A DNA stretch of 64,000 nt. Origin: Acestrorhynchus altus. Lineage: Eukaryota; Chordata; Actinopteri; Characiformes; Acestrorhynchidae. The DNA lies in NCBI GenBank assembly GCA_034509495.1, contig CM067513.1, forward strand, positions 17,684,547-17,748,546. The letters run 5' to 3'. Position 1 is the stretch's first letter. Every line of letters begins with the position of its first letter. Shown piece by piece: positions 15,216-28,390 of this stretch. The notes below the pieces were generated by a model that made no database searches, was not told the DNA's origin, and worked only from the letters and a program-made list of their open reading frames with translations. Both the position numbers and the translations under genes were made by a program.

Positions 15216-16087
15216 CTGAAGCCTCAGATAACATTCTTTTTTTCATTTTCAAACACTGCTTTAAAGTACCATCAGTCTCCTCTTTCCCAAGCAAAAAAAC
15301 AACACAAACGGTTGGCAGTAAGATGAGACAATAAAACGCATGTTACATGTTGAAATTAGTGCTGTGCGACCAAAAACATTTAAAGTCACAGTCACTTGCT
15401 TGGAGACAGAGCAGAGAGTCTATCCTTCTAACAGTCACAAATCATCTTAAACTTAACTCTTTCTTGTTTTGAAAACTGGTCATGTGATGAAAAATCCTGA
15501 CAAACAGTAAGCCTCACCCAGAGTGGCTGGCATTAAACCGACCCCCATTAGGCTGAGACGTGTTTCCCTCATCAATATCATATAAGCAGAGGGAGCAAAC
15601 TAAACCCAGCCTAAATGGCATTCTCCTTGAGATGTTGATGAGCTGTCTGGAGAGGGCTGATTGACAGCACTTTTGTTTTCCGTGTATTAGAGAATCTGAC
15701 TTCACCTTCATGCCCACAGTGGGGCTTCACGTAACCAAGCCCACGGGCCACTGCACGCCAGTGAACCCTCTTCACTACAGCTCCCCACCAAGCTTGTTAC
15801 AGTTTAAATGGCCAAACATACCCGCTACTTTCTCCCCTCAAATAACTTGCTCAACCCAGACACTCATACACGTATGCATGTTACCCTGACTGTGAGGTCA
15901 GTGAGCTGGACGCTATATCATAGCCAGTCTAGGGACCTTGGACCCTGTCTCCTGGTTCCTATCGGCATGAATAGTAAATAATTGATGAAATATACATTAA
16001 GAGGCATTCATGGGTTGATATATGATGTTCACAAGCCAGCTACAATTTCACCTAGGTCTGGATCAGAAAAAGCAGAAACTGAATGAT

Positions 16088-16091
<4 letters not shown>

Positions 16092-16152
<61 letters not shown>

Positions 16153-16157
16153 TTTCA

Positions 16158-16188
<31 letters not shown>

Positions 16189-16189
16189 C

Positions 16190-16226
<37 letters not shown>
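16092..16226. repeat. (TC)n microsatellite
   Basis: About 135 bp of strand-asymmetric CT with a few interruptions, among the longest simple tracts here. Confidence 0.95.
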
Positions 16227-16229
<3 letters not shown>

Positions 16230-16507
16230 CAGCGGTCATCTCAGGATGAATAATTAAGTGTTATACCTCGCGACACCTCCCTCATATTCATTACAGTAAC
16301 TTAACCATGTCGTCGCATTTTATTTCTGCCGCATGATGATATGACCATTATTTGAAACAGGCCGAAATGAATAAGTGACGAGGAACAGATCATCTGGTAG
16401 ATAGAGTAGCGCTACGTTGCTTTGATGGCCTCTCGGGTTCTAAAGTGGGTCTTGGAAAAGTCTTGTGCTGATGTGTGTGTGCCTGTCAACTTTGCAGCAT
16501 ATGGTGA

Positions 16508-16562
16508 ATACACCAATCAGCCATTACATTAAAGTGATTGGGGATGTTATGGCTGGTCATTG
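16508..16562. mobile_element. Minimal Tc1-family MITE with both terminal repeats
   Basis: ACACCAATCAGCCATTACATTAAA and TGTTATGGCTGGTCATTGTA are the two inverted ends of the same Tc1 family with almost no interior, in about 55 bp. Confidence 0.55.
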
Positions 16563-17316
16563 TATGTATGTATTCATATATAGATGCGATTTGTTCTCTC
16601 TCTTGGAAGATTTGTCTCTTATTGCCTCCTTCCATTAGAGTCAAATTGTTGCCATTCAAAAACATACTTTGCATATGTTCAAACATTGAGAATCTTTCAG
16701 AGTCACACCTTGTAAGACTACAACTAAATTGGGGTGGTTTAATAACACAAAAATTACGGTGTAGTCTGATACACTGTAACCCCCATTGTAAGTTTTATCC
16801 TCTCGCAATACATCGACAGCGTAAAGATGTTAATATCTGTGTTCAATATATTTCCGTGTTAAATAATACAATTTTCCAAATGTCAACCACACTGCTGGTG
16901 ATTGAAAAAAAAGGGGTATACAATGTCTACAGCAAAAATATAGCTATTTTATTTCTAATTTATATTTAACCCTCCTGTTATGTTTGTCCAACAAAGCATT
17001 TTAGTCCAACAGTAATTTGTTGATGACACAACTGAGACACAATGTGATTTCCTTTTTTGAAAAACAAAATATTGGATATAATAAAATGTTTATTATTACA
17101 ACAATATTATTACTTTATATTAAATATAATGAGTATAATAACAATTTATTATTAATAATAATAGCATTGTTGTTGTTATTATTGTTGTAACATTTAAAAT
17201 CTTGTTTACTTATAATACAAAGTAATATATTGTAAAGTACGAGTAAACGCTATGTTCATTTATTTTACATTACATGCAAACACACGTATCAGTGTAGTTT
17301 AGCGAAAGTTTAGCTG

Positions 17317-17319
<3 letters not shown>

Positions 17320-17388
<69 letters not shown>

Positions 17389-17390
17389 TG
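17320..17390. repeat. (TG)n microsatellite
   Basis: TG tract with one CG interruption. Confidence 0.95.
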
Positions 17391-19989
17391 TGGAGGCATG
17401 GTGAAGGACTTTCTGTTGCTCTGTTGGCCTGTTGTCTTTTTCTTGGTGGTGTTGAGAAACACTAGACAGGCTTGTCTGAGGTCACTCTCTGATTACCTGT
17501 CCCCACCCAGGGTCAAATGACTCTTAAATGTGTTGTTTACACTTCTGCCTTGCATTTCTTTGGTCCAAATATTCTCATCTCTTAAAACACGCATACACAC
17601 AGGCCGGACAACAGATGTGATTCATTCAAGTTAAGACTCAATGTCATTTTTAATGAGTCTCATAACTACACATCCTAATTACACAGTCAAGGACTGCGTG
17701 TAGTATGTGACAGTACAGCTGATTTGATTTGACTTCCAGTGTAGTCTGATTGGTTGAGAAGTGTCAAACGCATGTTGTAATTTCGCCACAATAGCATGTT
17801 TTGTAAATAATGACAGGAAATCCATAAGTAATGTAAATTACCTGACCTAAAGAGCAAAATGAAACTTAAAGTCAAGACAATGTGGCAGACCCGGAGATGG
17901 ATCTGCCCGCATTGTGTGCCAGGTGCAGCCTCTTAGGAGGACTCACACGACAGTTTCTATAAACTCAACCCTTGGTGGCTCAGCAGGAAGCGTACAGATA
18001 CAAAGCCTTGATTAAACTGGGGAAACAAGCAGTCTGCTGTGTGTTACTTTATGTGAACACATTGTTAGTGGCACCAAATCATTGTCTGTGTGTCTCTGAG
18101 ACTCATGAGTTTAGTCAGTCAAGAGAAACAGACAAGAAACCAGTAATTGGGAATTTGAGTTTAATGTTTTGGTGGGTGTGTAAGGAGCTGGAGAAGAACT
18201 ATAATTTGGTGAAAGGAAATTCTAGCAGTAAAACATATTAAATGTGATGTTCGCTGGTCAGTTTATACATTTCTTACTTTATTTCTTCTCTGAACTGTCG
18301 CATGGAAGCAACAGAACACCTGAGGATGTGTGTTATCATTAATATCAGTAGGACTTTGATGAGATATGACACCTTCAACTCTTAATAAGCAAATTACAAT
18401 ACATTAGTTTTTTCTTGTTTTATTTCACGTTGCCACTGTTATCCTTCATTTACCAGATAAGGGTCTGGATCAGATAAAAAGTGCTCCACTGATTCAGCTG
18501 TGTTTCCCAAGTCCTATTTATGCTGCAGTATTCAGTATTTTTATGTGAGCTCCAGTGATTCGGTCAGTTATTCTCACTCACTTATCTTAACCACATAAGA
18601 AAGGCAATGGTCCTTGCTAAAGAACATGGTGATTTATGGTCTAGTGTGTGGCTTCAGTGACTTCATCTCAGCTGCTTGTGTGAGATCATGCAATGAGAAC
18701 CTGCAAATGACTTGTTTCTCTGGAATTCCAAAATTACAATTTACGTTCTAAAAATAGAAAGCCATGTCTCATGTCTACACAGTGAGAGAAAGTCAAGAAA
18801 GGAATCTTTGTGCCTGAAGCCATCAGTGAAAAAAACACATTTGTGATCAATTGTTTTAAATCAAACTTTCCTTTTAATGTTAAACAACATTTCAAGCAGT
18901 TTTGTTTTTACTGTTAATCAGCATGTTTCAAATCTTATGAAAATCAGAAATCCAGATTAATTATTAGAGCTAATTATTAAAATATTTAATTTTGAGTTTG
19001 AATAAATTACAAATTAGACAGTATCAATATTTAATCAAAAGGCTTGAACTGTGTCACTTAAAATGGAAAATATATATAAATATATGACTTAAATTATATG
19101 TATTATATTATGAAAATTTAATTTCCCTATTTTGGAGGCCAGTAAACGAAAGGTTTGCTTTAATTGCTTGGGTGACAGGATATATGGATACATCTAATGT
19201 CTATTCTTTATCTGTTGAATTTGTGATGTCTGTGTGCTGATTCTAAATTGCTCCTTTTGGGATAAAGGAAGTGGATTTGATTTGATTTGGTGATTCAATA
19301 TTTTATGATGAGTGACAGATTAACCTATCACATAAGACTTTGCTTTGTAAATTGTCCTATTAGTTGGTTCAGTGATTAAGTCTATCTCTGAACTTGGCAC
19401 AGAGTTCTGAAAAGCTGATCCTTTATAAGAGCGAAAATACAGCCCAGGATTCTTCACACTTTATCCTGTCCAGAATATGGCCCATTGTTACACACATGTG
19501 ATTGTCTGTTCTATGCTTCACTAATAAATTAACTGCCTGATGCACTGTAATATGTTCTGTATTTCTTAGACCGTCAAAGTATCTAAATTAGCTAAATTTG
19601 ACCTAAATTCACATAATGATAACTAGGTTTAAGGTATGTTTTAAGATTTTTCTAATATTCAGAGTAGTTCGACGTGAAATGTAGAGGCTCTAGGATACTT
19701 CTCTGATGTGTCTACAGAGAATATAGCCATTTTATTTATTGTACTTTGCCTATAGGCCCAACTGAGACTCCAAGGTTTGTATGGTACTATAGATAATTCA
19801 CCTCAGCTAATTATAAATCACAAATACAAGAAGGTGCATCTCTCTCAGCTTCTTAACATTCAAATATTTTATCCATTAAAAGAATATTTCTTGTTGAGGG
19901 TGGAGTCATTACTCATTCCTGCCATGGCAAGTAAACAATTCTCTGAGACAACCAGACTTGTTGATTCGCAAGTAGAAAGGGGATATTAG

Positions 19990-19991
<2 letters not shown>
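17391..19991. other. Intergenic DNA, no gene recognised
   Basis: Apart from the AT-rich repeat at 18.95 kb, nothing was identified. A LINE-tail-like stretch (AAATTGCTCCTTTTGGGATAAAGG) near 19235 is too short to assign. Confidence 0.5.
18945..19040 (+). repeat. Partial copy of the AT-rich interspersed repeat
   Basis: AATTTTGAGTTTGAATAAATTACAAATTAGACAGTATCAA matches the left part of the 12.1 kb copy. A shorter match (TTGAGTTTGAATAAATTATCAATC) occurs at about 4622-4646. Confidence 0.5.

Positions 19992-20048
<57 letters not shown>
19992..20048. repeat. (GT)n microsatellite
   Basis: About 28 uninterrupted units. Confidence 0.95.
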
Positions 20049-20050
<2 letters not shown>

Positions 20051-21387
20051 GTGCAGCAAGGTGGTGGTGTGTGTGTCTGTGTTTTTTTTAGCCTAATAGC
20101 CCTGAATTTTTCAGAGGGGGTTTAGGGCATACTGCTGGCAGAGGGCCTGGTGCGTCTGGCATGGGGAGTAATGAGATAATTATTCGTGGCTGTGGGTACA
20201 AAATTGCTGAGAGCTGTCTCGAGTTGAGCCTGCTGAAGCATGTCAGCTTCAGCTTAGCGGCTAAAGAAGAGATTTAGCACCAAAACTCCAACTTAGTAGA
20301 AAAGAATAGGTGCATATTTCGTATATACTTGGCTTATAATTAATAAACACAGAGACTTGCACATATAATCAGACTTTATCTGCCTTGTGGAACCCACTGT
20401 GCTGGATAGTTCCTCGTGTCAGAGACATTCCTTATAAGTGATTCTAATCTTGTCTTAAAAATCCAGTCCCCAAAGATGCACCAATGTGACCTCATGTTTT
20501 TCCTGACTTCTTAAACTGGTGCAGTGGTGAGCAAATATAAATAGCAGTAGAAATTCTAGCTGTAACTAAAACCTTCTTATCTCCAACTTTATGAGAAACA
20601 GAACACTTTTAATCTCTCCATTGAATGTCACCAAAAGCATTCTTTTTACTGTTTGTTTGGAGTTATTTTATTAATACATTTATCATTAAAATTTACTGCT
20701 ATCAAGGTCAAATGATGAGACTTCTTTGTCCAGTAGGGTGCATTCAGATGTCTCCTGAATAACCCAGAACAGTCCTGGGTTTTGAATACATAGCTTCCTG
20801 AATGTCAAAGGGTTTTTCATAAACAGTATTTATCTACAGTAAAAGGCAATGTGAGCAGACTGGAAGCAGAGCTGTTTATATGCTGCATCAGTGATTTCTT
20901 TATATCAGAGCAGATAGGAATTTCTGTTTGAGGAATTGTATATACATAAAAAATGTTTTTGTGTCCAAACAGTTTAATCTCTGCCTTCTATCTGCTGAGG
21001 GTGGTGACATGCCTATGAACACACCTGTAACAGTAAGAGTTTGTGCATCTCAGTCATATTCTTAGAATCTGTTTATGATCTTCATATTAACTGTCATGTC
21101 CTTGGTTGTACCTTCCCTGTTCATTTAATAGTGTCAGCAAGATAAAAATGTAATTTGTTTACATTTCTACACAATTCAATGATGGGAAATTTGAAACCTT
21201 AATGACATGAAATGAGAAGCTTAGTGACTCTTGCCTTTATGCAATATTAAGGGTTTCAAAAACATCAAAAATCATTTTCTTTTTCTTTTTCTTTATTTTC
21301 CAGTTTTCATTTGTGCATAAATTTTGTTTTCTGGAGAAGGTCCAGCAGGGTTTACAATACAAAATTCAACATTTGATTATCTATCAT

Positions 21388-21420
21388 TATATATATATAC
21401 TAAGATGTGTATAAGAGACA

Positions 21421-21508
<88 letters not shown>
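21388..21508. repeat. (AT)n microsatellite containing an adapter sequence
   Basis: A short AT run (21388-21400) and an 87-bp AT run (21422-21508) are separated by the 19-bp Tn5 mosaic end. Confidence 0.95.
21403..21421 (+). other. Tn5 mosaic-end (tagmentation adapter) sequence, likely assembly artefact
   Basis: These 19 bases (AGATGTGTATAAGAGACAG) are identical to the transposase mosaic end used in tagmentation libraries. In frame they translate to the MCIRDS peptide, a known signature of adapter contamination. Real genomic origin is very unlikely. Confidence 0.93.
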
Positions 21509-21512
<4 letters not shown>

Positions 21513-22599
21513 CTAAAAGTTTAAAGTGTAATATTGCTTGTGCTAAAACAGTGACACATCATACATTAAATTTAAATGAGCTTGAATGTTTATCTCAAAA
21601 CTATCATAAATTGTCTTAGACATTAGGTAATGTATTTGCAAACATTTCTTGTAATAGTTTTAAGAGGCTTTAAATGCTTATGATGTCTGGTTTAGTTCAC
21701 CACCAGTGTAAAAAAATTTGGCATTTCACGTCAATTCACTCACAGTTCACACTACCCACATTGTGTTTATTTCCTAATTATAAAATTATGTAGAAATTTT
21801 GAAAAATTGCATTACCCTTCGACATAATTAGCATTTCTCCTTTAAATAATTAAAGTTTGTGAACTGTTAGAAATACTCATTTTGTAGAGAGAGCTTCATC
21901 ATGGTCCTTCACTGGTCACCTATCTCAATGGTGATTCCCTACCAGAAGGAAAAAATGGTCTTGGCTGACCCATTGTAAATGTTGCAATTAATAAAAGAAT
22001 TAAGAATTTAGGAACCAGTTTGAGAATTGTACACCAATGGACTGCCACTCTGGGTGTTCTGGGTAGGTCCTGGACCCAGACCAAGGTAATTTCATGTATA
22101 TAAAGTAAAGTACTTATGTTCATGTATTTATTTTATTTAACCACTGCTAAACCACAGTGTTCACATGAGATAAATAAGACCACACAAAGAAGAGAAGTAA
22201 ATAATCATACACACTTTACTTACCATTAAAACAGTTTAGTGTTGAACTAGAGCAGCAGCAACAGAATGTGGGGGCTCCTGCCCGTTTGAAGGTCACCTCT
22301 GTTACATGACTGTATCATGACATCATCACTATATAATGGAGTTGAGTGGGATGTTCAAACCCTTTTTTAATCCTTTTTCCCTGACTTGTTTCATGTCCAG
22401 CATAATGTTTAACCAAGTATCGAGCAAAAAATAGTTCAAAAGTAGAAATGCTGAGTCTACAGAAATCTGCTGTTTCATCTTCAGGGTGAAATGATTCGGT
22501 TTTCTTAGCTCTTTATGCAGCTGTGTTTGTGGTGCACTGAGTCAGAGCATGTGTTTATGTTTATAAGTGCCTGTCGGTATATGGACATGTGCATATGTG

Positions 22600-22616
22600 G
22601 TGTGTGTGTGTGTGTT

Positions 22617-22671
<55 letters not shown>
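22600..22671. repeat. (GT)n microsatellite
   Basis: GT tract with one TTTAT interruption. Confidence 0.95.
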
Positions 22672-22672
<1 letters not shown>

Positions 22673-22745
22673 TGTATGAAGCTCTGTATGAAACTTGTTT
22701 GCATGAGTGTATGATTACCCAGTGTTTGAATAGACATTTGTGTGC

Positions 22746-22746
<1 letters not shown>

Positions 22747-22836
<90 letters not shown>
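22747..22836. repeat. Compound (AAC)n-(AAT)n microsatellite
   Basis: About 13 AAC units change directly to about 17 AAT units. Confidence 0.95.
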
Positions 22837-22838
<2 letters not shown>

Positions 22839-23016
22839 TATATGATAAAACCAGGGAAGCAAAAAAAAAACATGAATCAGTGGAGTTCAGAATTCAAAAT
22901 TTACATTTTAATTTAGATTTTAATTGTCTGTAGGGACACTTTTTAATCTATTATAGATGTCTCTTCATTTACTACCATTTACCAGTATTTCAGACTTGTT
23001 GTCCTTTAATTTAAAC

Positions 23017-23410
23017 CAGCAGTGTTCAAACTGGGGCCACTGGGTGGCCGCAGAAATATATCAGCGATTGTAACTTTTCTATATAATTTTCAGGTTTGTA
23101 CATTTGTGATTAGCTGTCTTATGGTAAAAAGGGTGCCTATTAAAAATGACAGTGATAATTAAACAATGTTCAAACTAAATAAGTGCCAACCAATCAGATT
23201 TCACATCCACCTACTATGACTTGGCAGGTCATTAAAAAAGCACCATATCTCTTGGTAAAGTGTGTTGAAGCCTCTATAAAATATGATTTCATGGAACATA
23301 GCACTGGTAGGCTGCAGTGTATATTGTGCTTGAAGAGTTTATCTAACAAAGTGCTGAAGCCATGCAATCTCCAGTGTCACCATATCACAGTTCATTCTGA
23401 ACATGCAAAA

Positions 23411-23413
<3 letters not shown>
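23017..23413 (+). pseudogene. hAT (Charlie-like) transposase relic with BED zinc finger
   Basis: CAGCAGTGTTCAAACTGGGG at 23017 is a typical hAT terminal repeat. About 165 bp inside begins a 76-codon frame (23183-23413). It ends with CILCLKSLSNKVLKPCNLQC followed by HHITVH. Cys46, Cys49, His66/67 and His71 fit the C2-H2 pattern of a BED-type finger, and LSN..LKP..L is typical of ZBED/hAT proteins. The frame stops right after the finger and runs into AAAT repeats, so the catalytic domain is absent. It is a truncated transposon relic, not a host gene. Confidence 0.7.
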
Positions 23414-23453
<40 letters not shown>

Positions 23454-23463
23454 ATGTCTGCAT

Positions 23464-23514
<51 letters not shown>

Positions 23515-23530
23515 TTGATTGATTGATTTA
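23407..23530. repeat. Palindromic (AAAT)n / (ATTT)n tract
   Basis: About 49 bp of AAAT repeat and about 55 bp of TTTA repeat on the same strand are separated by only GTCTGC, forming a potential long hairpin. A few GATT units follow. Confidence 0.9.
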
Positions 23531-23974
23531 TTCATTAACGATCTATTACCTCATTTGGGGCCTCAGATTAAAAACAATATAAAATGATTTTAACAATACT
23601 TGTCATCCAGATATCAATACTGGATAGACAGGTTACCAGCTTATCCAATAGAAACAGTCCAAACATACAAAAAAGTTTCCTTGACTGAGATGTGTTGTTC
23701 CAGTGGAATACATAGAAAACCAGCTGAACAATGGTTGTATGAGTGCATTGACTGAAACTTTTCAGCATGAAACGGAACATGATTACCCAATCTTGGAATG
23801 GACATGTGTTTGTGTGCTGTGTGCTCAGATTAGCCAAACAAAGCCTATTTTTACACTTTGAATGGACATACATTTTGTACATGTGTGTATGCCCATCGAT
23901 TTGTATATGTCAGTGTGAAATAATGCCTGTATATCATGTATATAATTACCCATGCTTTGAGTAGACATGCACTG

Positions 23975-23977
<3 letters not shown>

Positions 23978-24040
<63 letters not shown>
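23978..24040. repeat. (GT)n microsatellite
   Basis: GT tract with a single GG interruption. Confidence 0.95.
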
Positions 24041-24042
<2 letters not shown>

Positions 24043-24849
24043 TCTTCAGTGTTTTCATCGTGTCTGGTATCAGGTAAGGGTCTGGCTCCTTCCTACATTG
24101 TTGGGCGATAATGGTGGATGATTAAAAATGGATGAGGGCAGATAAATGTTTAGTAGGTGGAGTGAAGGCCGACACCAGATCCGCAGAGCTTCAGGCTGGA
24201 ATAATTAGCAGCTGTTGAGAGAGTGTATCAGTGCATCTCTCCTCATTCGCACAGGCCCCTCACTACACTCCTTTCATGCAGGCCCATTTTAAGCTATTCA
24301 CGGGTAATTAACTCCTAAATAAGCTCCAGCATGTCTGCTTACTCAACGCTCACTCACACAGATACGTGTAATATGTGGTGTTTATTATAATGGTGGAAAA
24401 AATTTGACATGACTTTAAAATCAGGAGACAGTATTTAAGACTATTAGATGGTCCTGAAAGCTGTTTTGAGAAAAAAAAAAACAAAAAAAAACTGTGATTT
24501 TGTTTACAATTACTACATTATACTATACACAACACTGCTCCATATCATTTCATGTTTATTTGCTGTTTTTAATATAACAGAAGTGCCATAAAATGACACT
24601 AATAAAGCATTTCTTGTGAATATTGTGTAGTTAACTTTTCTAATTGAATTGCTGGCTTAAATTTCCTCACACTGTGGGAAATACATGCCTGGCACTCACA
24701 GACAATGTACAGACTGCACAAATATTTGACTTACTCTTTGGCATCTTTTGCTCATAAAGTTATATTTACGTTAGAATAAATTTGTATTTAGATGAACTAC
24801 CTTATTGCTGATAAGCAAATATGAACTCCCACAAAGGCCTTCTCTAAAC

Positions 24850-25240
24850 AATGCGATAAAAGATCTTTGGTTTAAAGAACCCTAGTATGTTGTAAAAGTT
24901 ATATACTTATTAAATAGTTCTTCCTTGAACCTTTATATTAAGAAAACATCAAAAAGGTTATTCACACATACATATTTGATGATAAAGGTTTCCTAAACAA
25001 CCATTCATTGTTTTGTTTTCTCTTTTCTTAAAAAGAATTAAACCAAATTTCTCCCCTTGGAACCATAAAGTTCTATCTGACTTTTTCTTTTGTTAAAATT
25101 GAGTTCGTCACATATTCTTGACAACTACTTAAATTGTGGGGTGCATTTGAGGCATTTTATGTTTTATTTCCTAAACAAAAAGGTTCTATCTCCAAAGTAA
25201 AACACTAACTTATTTCTATAAGGTTCTATCTGTGAGCTAA
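24850..25240. repeat. Possible diverged repeat with GGTTCTAT/AAAGAACC motifs
   Basis: Scattered TTTAAAGAACC, GGAACCATAAAGTTCTATC and AAGGTTCTATCTGTGAG resemble the interior of the family at 57.6-58.2 kb. Ends were not resolved. Confidence 0.3.
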
Positions 25241-26189
25241 TCAGCACTTCAAATACACACAGGTAAACCAATCAGGGTCAACTTCTTTGCCAGCGCTTTT
25301 TTGAAAAATGATCCAAGCCCAGCACTCCAAATCAAAATGATGAGTTAGGTGTATTCTAATGAAAATAACATTAAATTAGTTCCTGCTTGCAGAGGAACTT
25401 TTTGATCCTGACACCTTAAATATGGTCTCATCGTGTTTATATCGCAGCTCAACCAATTACACAATCAGTTATGTAAAACTATATACTTCATCAATGGTTT
25501 GATATCAGAAGGTCACATTTTGAGAAAGTTTGCAAGATTTTTGTTCTAACTTGTATGGAATTGTTGAGGCTCATTCTTGTCAATGAGTTCAGTTCAGTAA
25601 AGACTGTGGATTGTCATCTTAACCATCTTACATTTTATAAATATAAAGCCTAATGTTATTGTATACATTTTGAATTCATGTAAACACTGAATTTTAGTCT
25701 AAACATTCATTCATCAATTTTGTTACTTTTTTCCTCACAAAAAAATATGCTTTGGTTCACTATAGTTATCTTGTCTGATATGAAACAAAACATACACTGT
25801 TGTATTCTGACCTGCAGGTACAGATTATTACAGAAGCTCATTTCTGTCTAACCTGTGAGGAATGTCATGAAAAATAATAAAACTACATAAAATGTAATAT
25901 AAAACTTTTTTGTGATACATGTTAAAATCTGTTAAACCTTTAAAGATACTTAAAAGATTGCTTGATACATCAGTCAGATATGTGTAGAATGTAGAGGTTT
26001 ATTAGTAGAAGAGGAGAATTCGTTTTGTTGGTGGTGGGATTCAGAAACTATCATTTGATATGGAAGGTAGAGATGGAAATCATTAGAATGAAAGAAATAT
26101 AAGTATTATCTATCACTGTGAATGCTGGGAAGCCCAATCTACTAACTTAAAATTGTTATGGACACACTTGAATTGCTTGCTTTAGTGTA

Positions 26190-26680
26190 TCATTTATATT
26201 TACATTACATTTACATTTGTGGCATTTTGCAGATGCCCTTATCCAGAGTGACTTACAAAAGTGCTTTGCTGTTCACTTAGAATATCCTTAGCTAGTAGAC
26301 GAGGCTAGAATCTAGAGATTCCACACACTTAGATCCTGTTGAAACAAATGTCTTTATGGAGTTAAATATTCCTGAAACAGATGAGTCTTCAGTCTGCGTT
26401 TGAAGACAGTTCGGAATCCCAGAGGAAGTTTGTTCCACCATTTTGGTGCCAGAACAGAGTCTGGATGCATGTTTTCCTTGCGTTCTGAGGGATGGTGGGT
26501 CAAGCCAAGCTGTACTTGAAGCTCGAAGGGCTCTTGGTACAGCTCGAGTTTGAACATTGCCATCATGTATGGAGGGGCTGGTCCGTTTTTGGCTTTGTAG
26601 GTCAGCATCAAGGTTTTGAATCTGATGCGGGCAGCTACAGGGAGCCAATGAAGGGAACGCAGCAGAGGAGTTACGTTACA
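26190..26680 (-). mobile_element. L2-clade LINE 3' end, antisense, with transposition tail
   Basis: From the left, TTACATTTACATT and GGCATTTTGCAGATGCCCTTATCCAGAG are the reverse complement of an L2-type 3' tail, with the GGATA stem-loop and TGTAA-like repeats. On the minus strand, 26354-26611 encodes YKAKNGPAPPYMMAM, then LAPKWWNKLPLGFRTVFKRR and LKTHLFQEY, the conserved C-terminus of L2/CR1-type reverse transcriptases. This is the best preserved of four copies and is a 5'-truncated, dead fragment. Confidence 0.82.
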
Positions 26681-27309
26681 TATATAGACAGTTGTGAGCG
26701 CTCAGCAGTGTGAGACCACTGAAGGAATGCTTCTATTTTTGCATTTTACTGTAAAACCAGCATAATAACTTGAGTAAAACATATCTTTCTCTGATCTTTT
26801 ACACTATAAAATAAAAGTGAGAAATGCTCAGCATTCCTGCTACCCTTCAAGCATTTCCAAAGAATTCTCCCAACAATTAAATGAACAAATTTAATAATAA
26901 TAAACTCATTAATCTTCTTTTATGAATTCAGATTATTTCATATGAATTTTTGGACTGTTTCTGAAGAATAGCTCTGTGTGTTTGGGATAGCTGTGGCAGG
27001 AAACATCTGACATCCTAAACCTGCTAATCCTGTCCTGCCAGGTCTTAATGGAGGTCAAAGTTCAGAAGGAGATCAAAACAATAGCATGTTCCTGCCAAAA
27101 GGTGGTCATTCCCTGTCAGACATAATGAGCAGCAGTCAATCTCCATCAGAGTTAATGAGAGGCCTTAACAGATCTGGTCAGACAGGAAGTGTAAGAGGGC
27201 CAAGGCAGGGATAAAGTTCGGATTCATTTACAACCAGGAAGACCCACGGCCAGTTCATGAACCAGCTCGATCAGATCTTCATGCACTGGTGCAGTTATTG
27301 GGAAATATT

Positions 27310-27465
27310 TGGAGTATATGGTTGGTGTGGCGCAACAGATAACACCATCAGTGAGCAAGACTTCTAGCACTACCCTGGCCCACCTCTGGAATGTGATTTA
27401 CCTTGTAAGTTGCTCTGGATAAGAGCGTCGTCTAAAAGCCATAAATGTAAATGAGATAACATATC
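27310..27465 (+). mobile_element. SINE with L2-like 3' tail
   Basis: A tRNA-like head (GGTTGGTGTGGCGCAACAGATAACACC) and a short body precede TAAGTTGCTCTGGATAAGAGCG and AAAAGCCATAAATGTAAATG. The last part is the sense strand of the L2-type tail, including the GGATA stem-loop. Sharing of this tail suggests mobilisation by the L2 LINE family present in the window. Confidence 0.65.
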
Positions 27466-28325
27466 CCACAATAGGTATATCTGACCTTTCATCTGGAACG
27501 TATTGATTCAACACCCCCTAGGTATTGGTGTAAAAAATTACCTTTATATTAAAAAATAAAGCTAATATCATGATTAATCCTAATAATAGGTTGACTGGTC
27601 CTCTAGAAACTATCTTTTAAAATTTGTCAGCCATTCATGTTCCAATTTTAACAGAACATGGTTAGTGCTGATGTGTGTTATATAACTTTATTCCTAAGTT
27701 TAACTGTTCTAAATAGTGTGGACATGTGATATCGTTTCTGTTCCAATTCAATGTTACTTTTCATTGCAATCTGATGCAAAAATCCAATTAAAGCACATTT
27801 ATTTGTTTTTAAACAGTTTAAAGGTAGGCTTACGCAGCTCACTATAAATATACAGATGTTCCAATAAATTGAATTTGAATACTTGTAAGATGTGCAGCCA
27901 TTAAGATGAATAAAATGGCCCAAATAAAACAGCATAAACATTGAAAAGGGCCATGAATGAAAAATGTGAGAATTAGGGCCTGAACAATAGCTTTAAAGAA
28001 ATAGCTTGATGAAAAGGTATATCCTTAATGTCCCTCACAGAAATGAACAGTAATGATGTGTTGCTAACATCAGACGTGTCTAATTACAAAATGTGGACGT
28101 CTTGAATTCTGTCTTAAAGCTGTCTATATGTCAGCCTGCATGTCAACAGTCTATCTGCTGACTATCACATCAAATTTGCAAATTATTGTTTTGGTTTTTC
28201 TGAGAAACAGCATCACAATTCTTTCTTATTTCTACATCTCTGGTTTAGTAAATGTCTGCATCAGGTGCCAGTATCTGTGTTGTCTCAAACACATAATGTC
28301 GAATTTGCCTTGAGTTACTTCTGCA

Positions 28326-28343
28326 ATATTATTATTATTATTA

Positions 28344-28390
<47 letters not shown>
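28326..28390. repeat. (ATT)n microsatellite
   Basis: About 21 units with one GTT variant. Confidence 0.95.

Larger units (their letters stand above)
20049..22599. other. Intergenic DNA apart from the adapter-bearing AT tract
   Basis: No coding region was recognised on either strand. Confidence 0.5.

Noticed and set aside
16538..16969. 143-codon + strand frame
   Set aside because: Composition is random and it starts inside a Tc1-family MITE; no family was recognised.
26292..26648. 118-codon minus strand frame
   Set aside because: It overlaps the L2 LINE fragment in a different frame from its reverse-transcriptase C-terminus, so it is a shadow.
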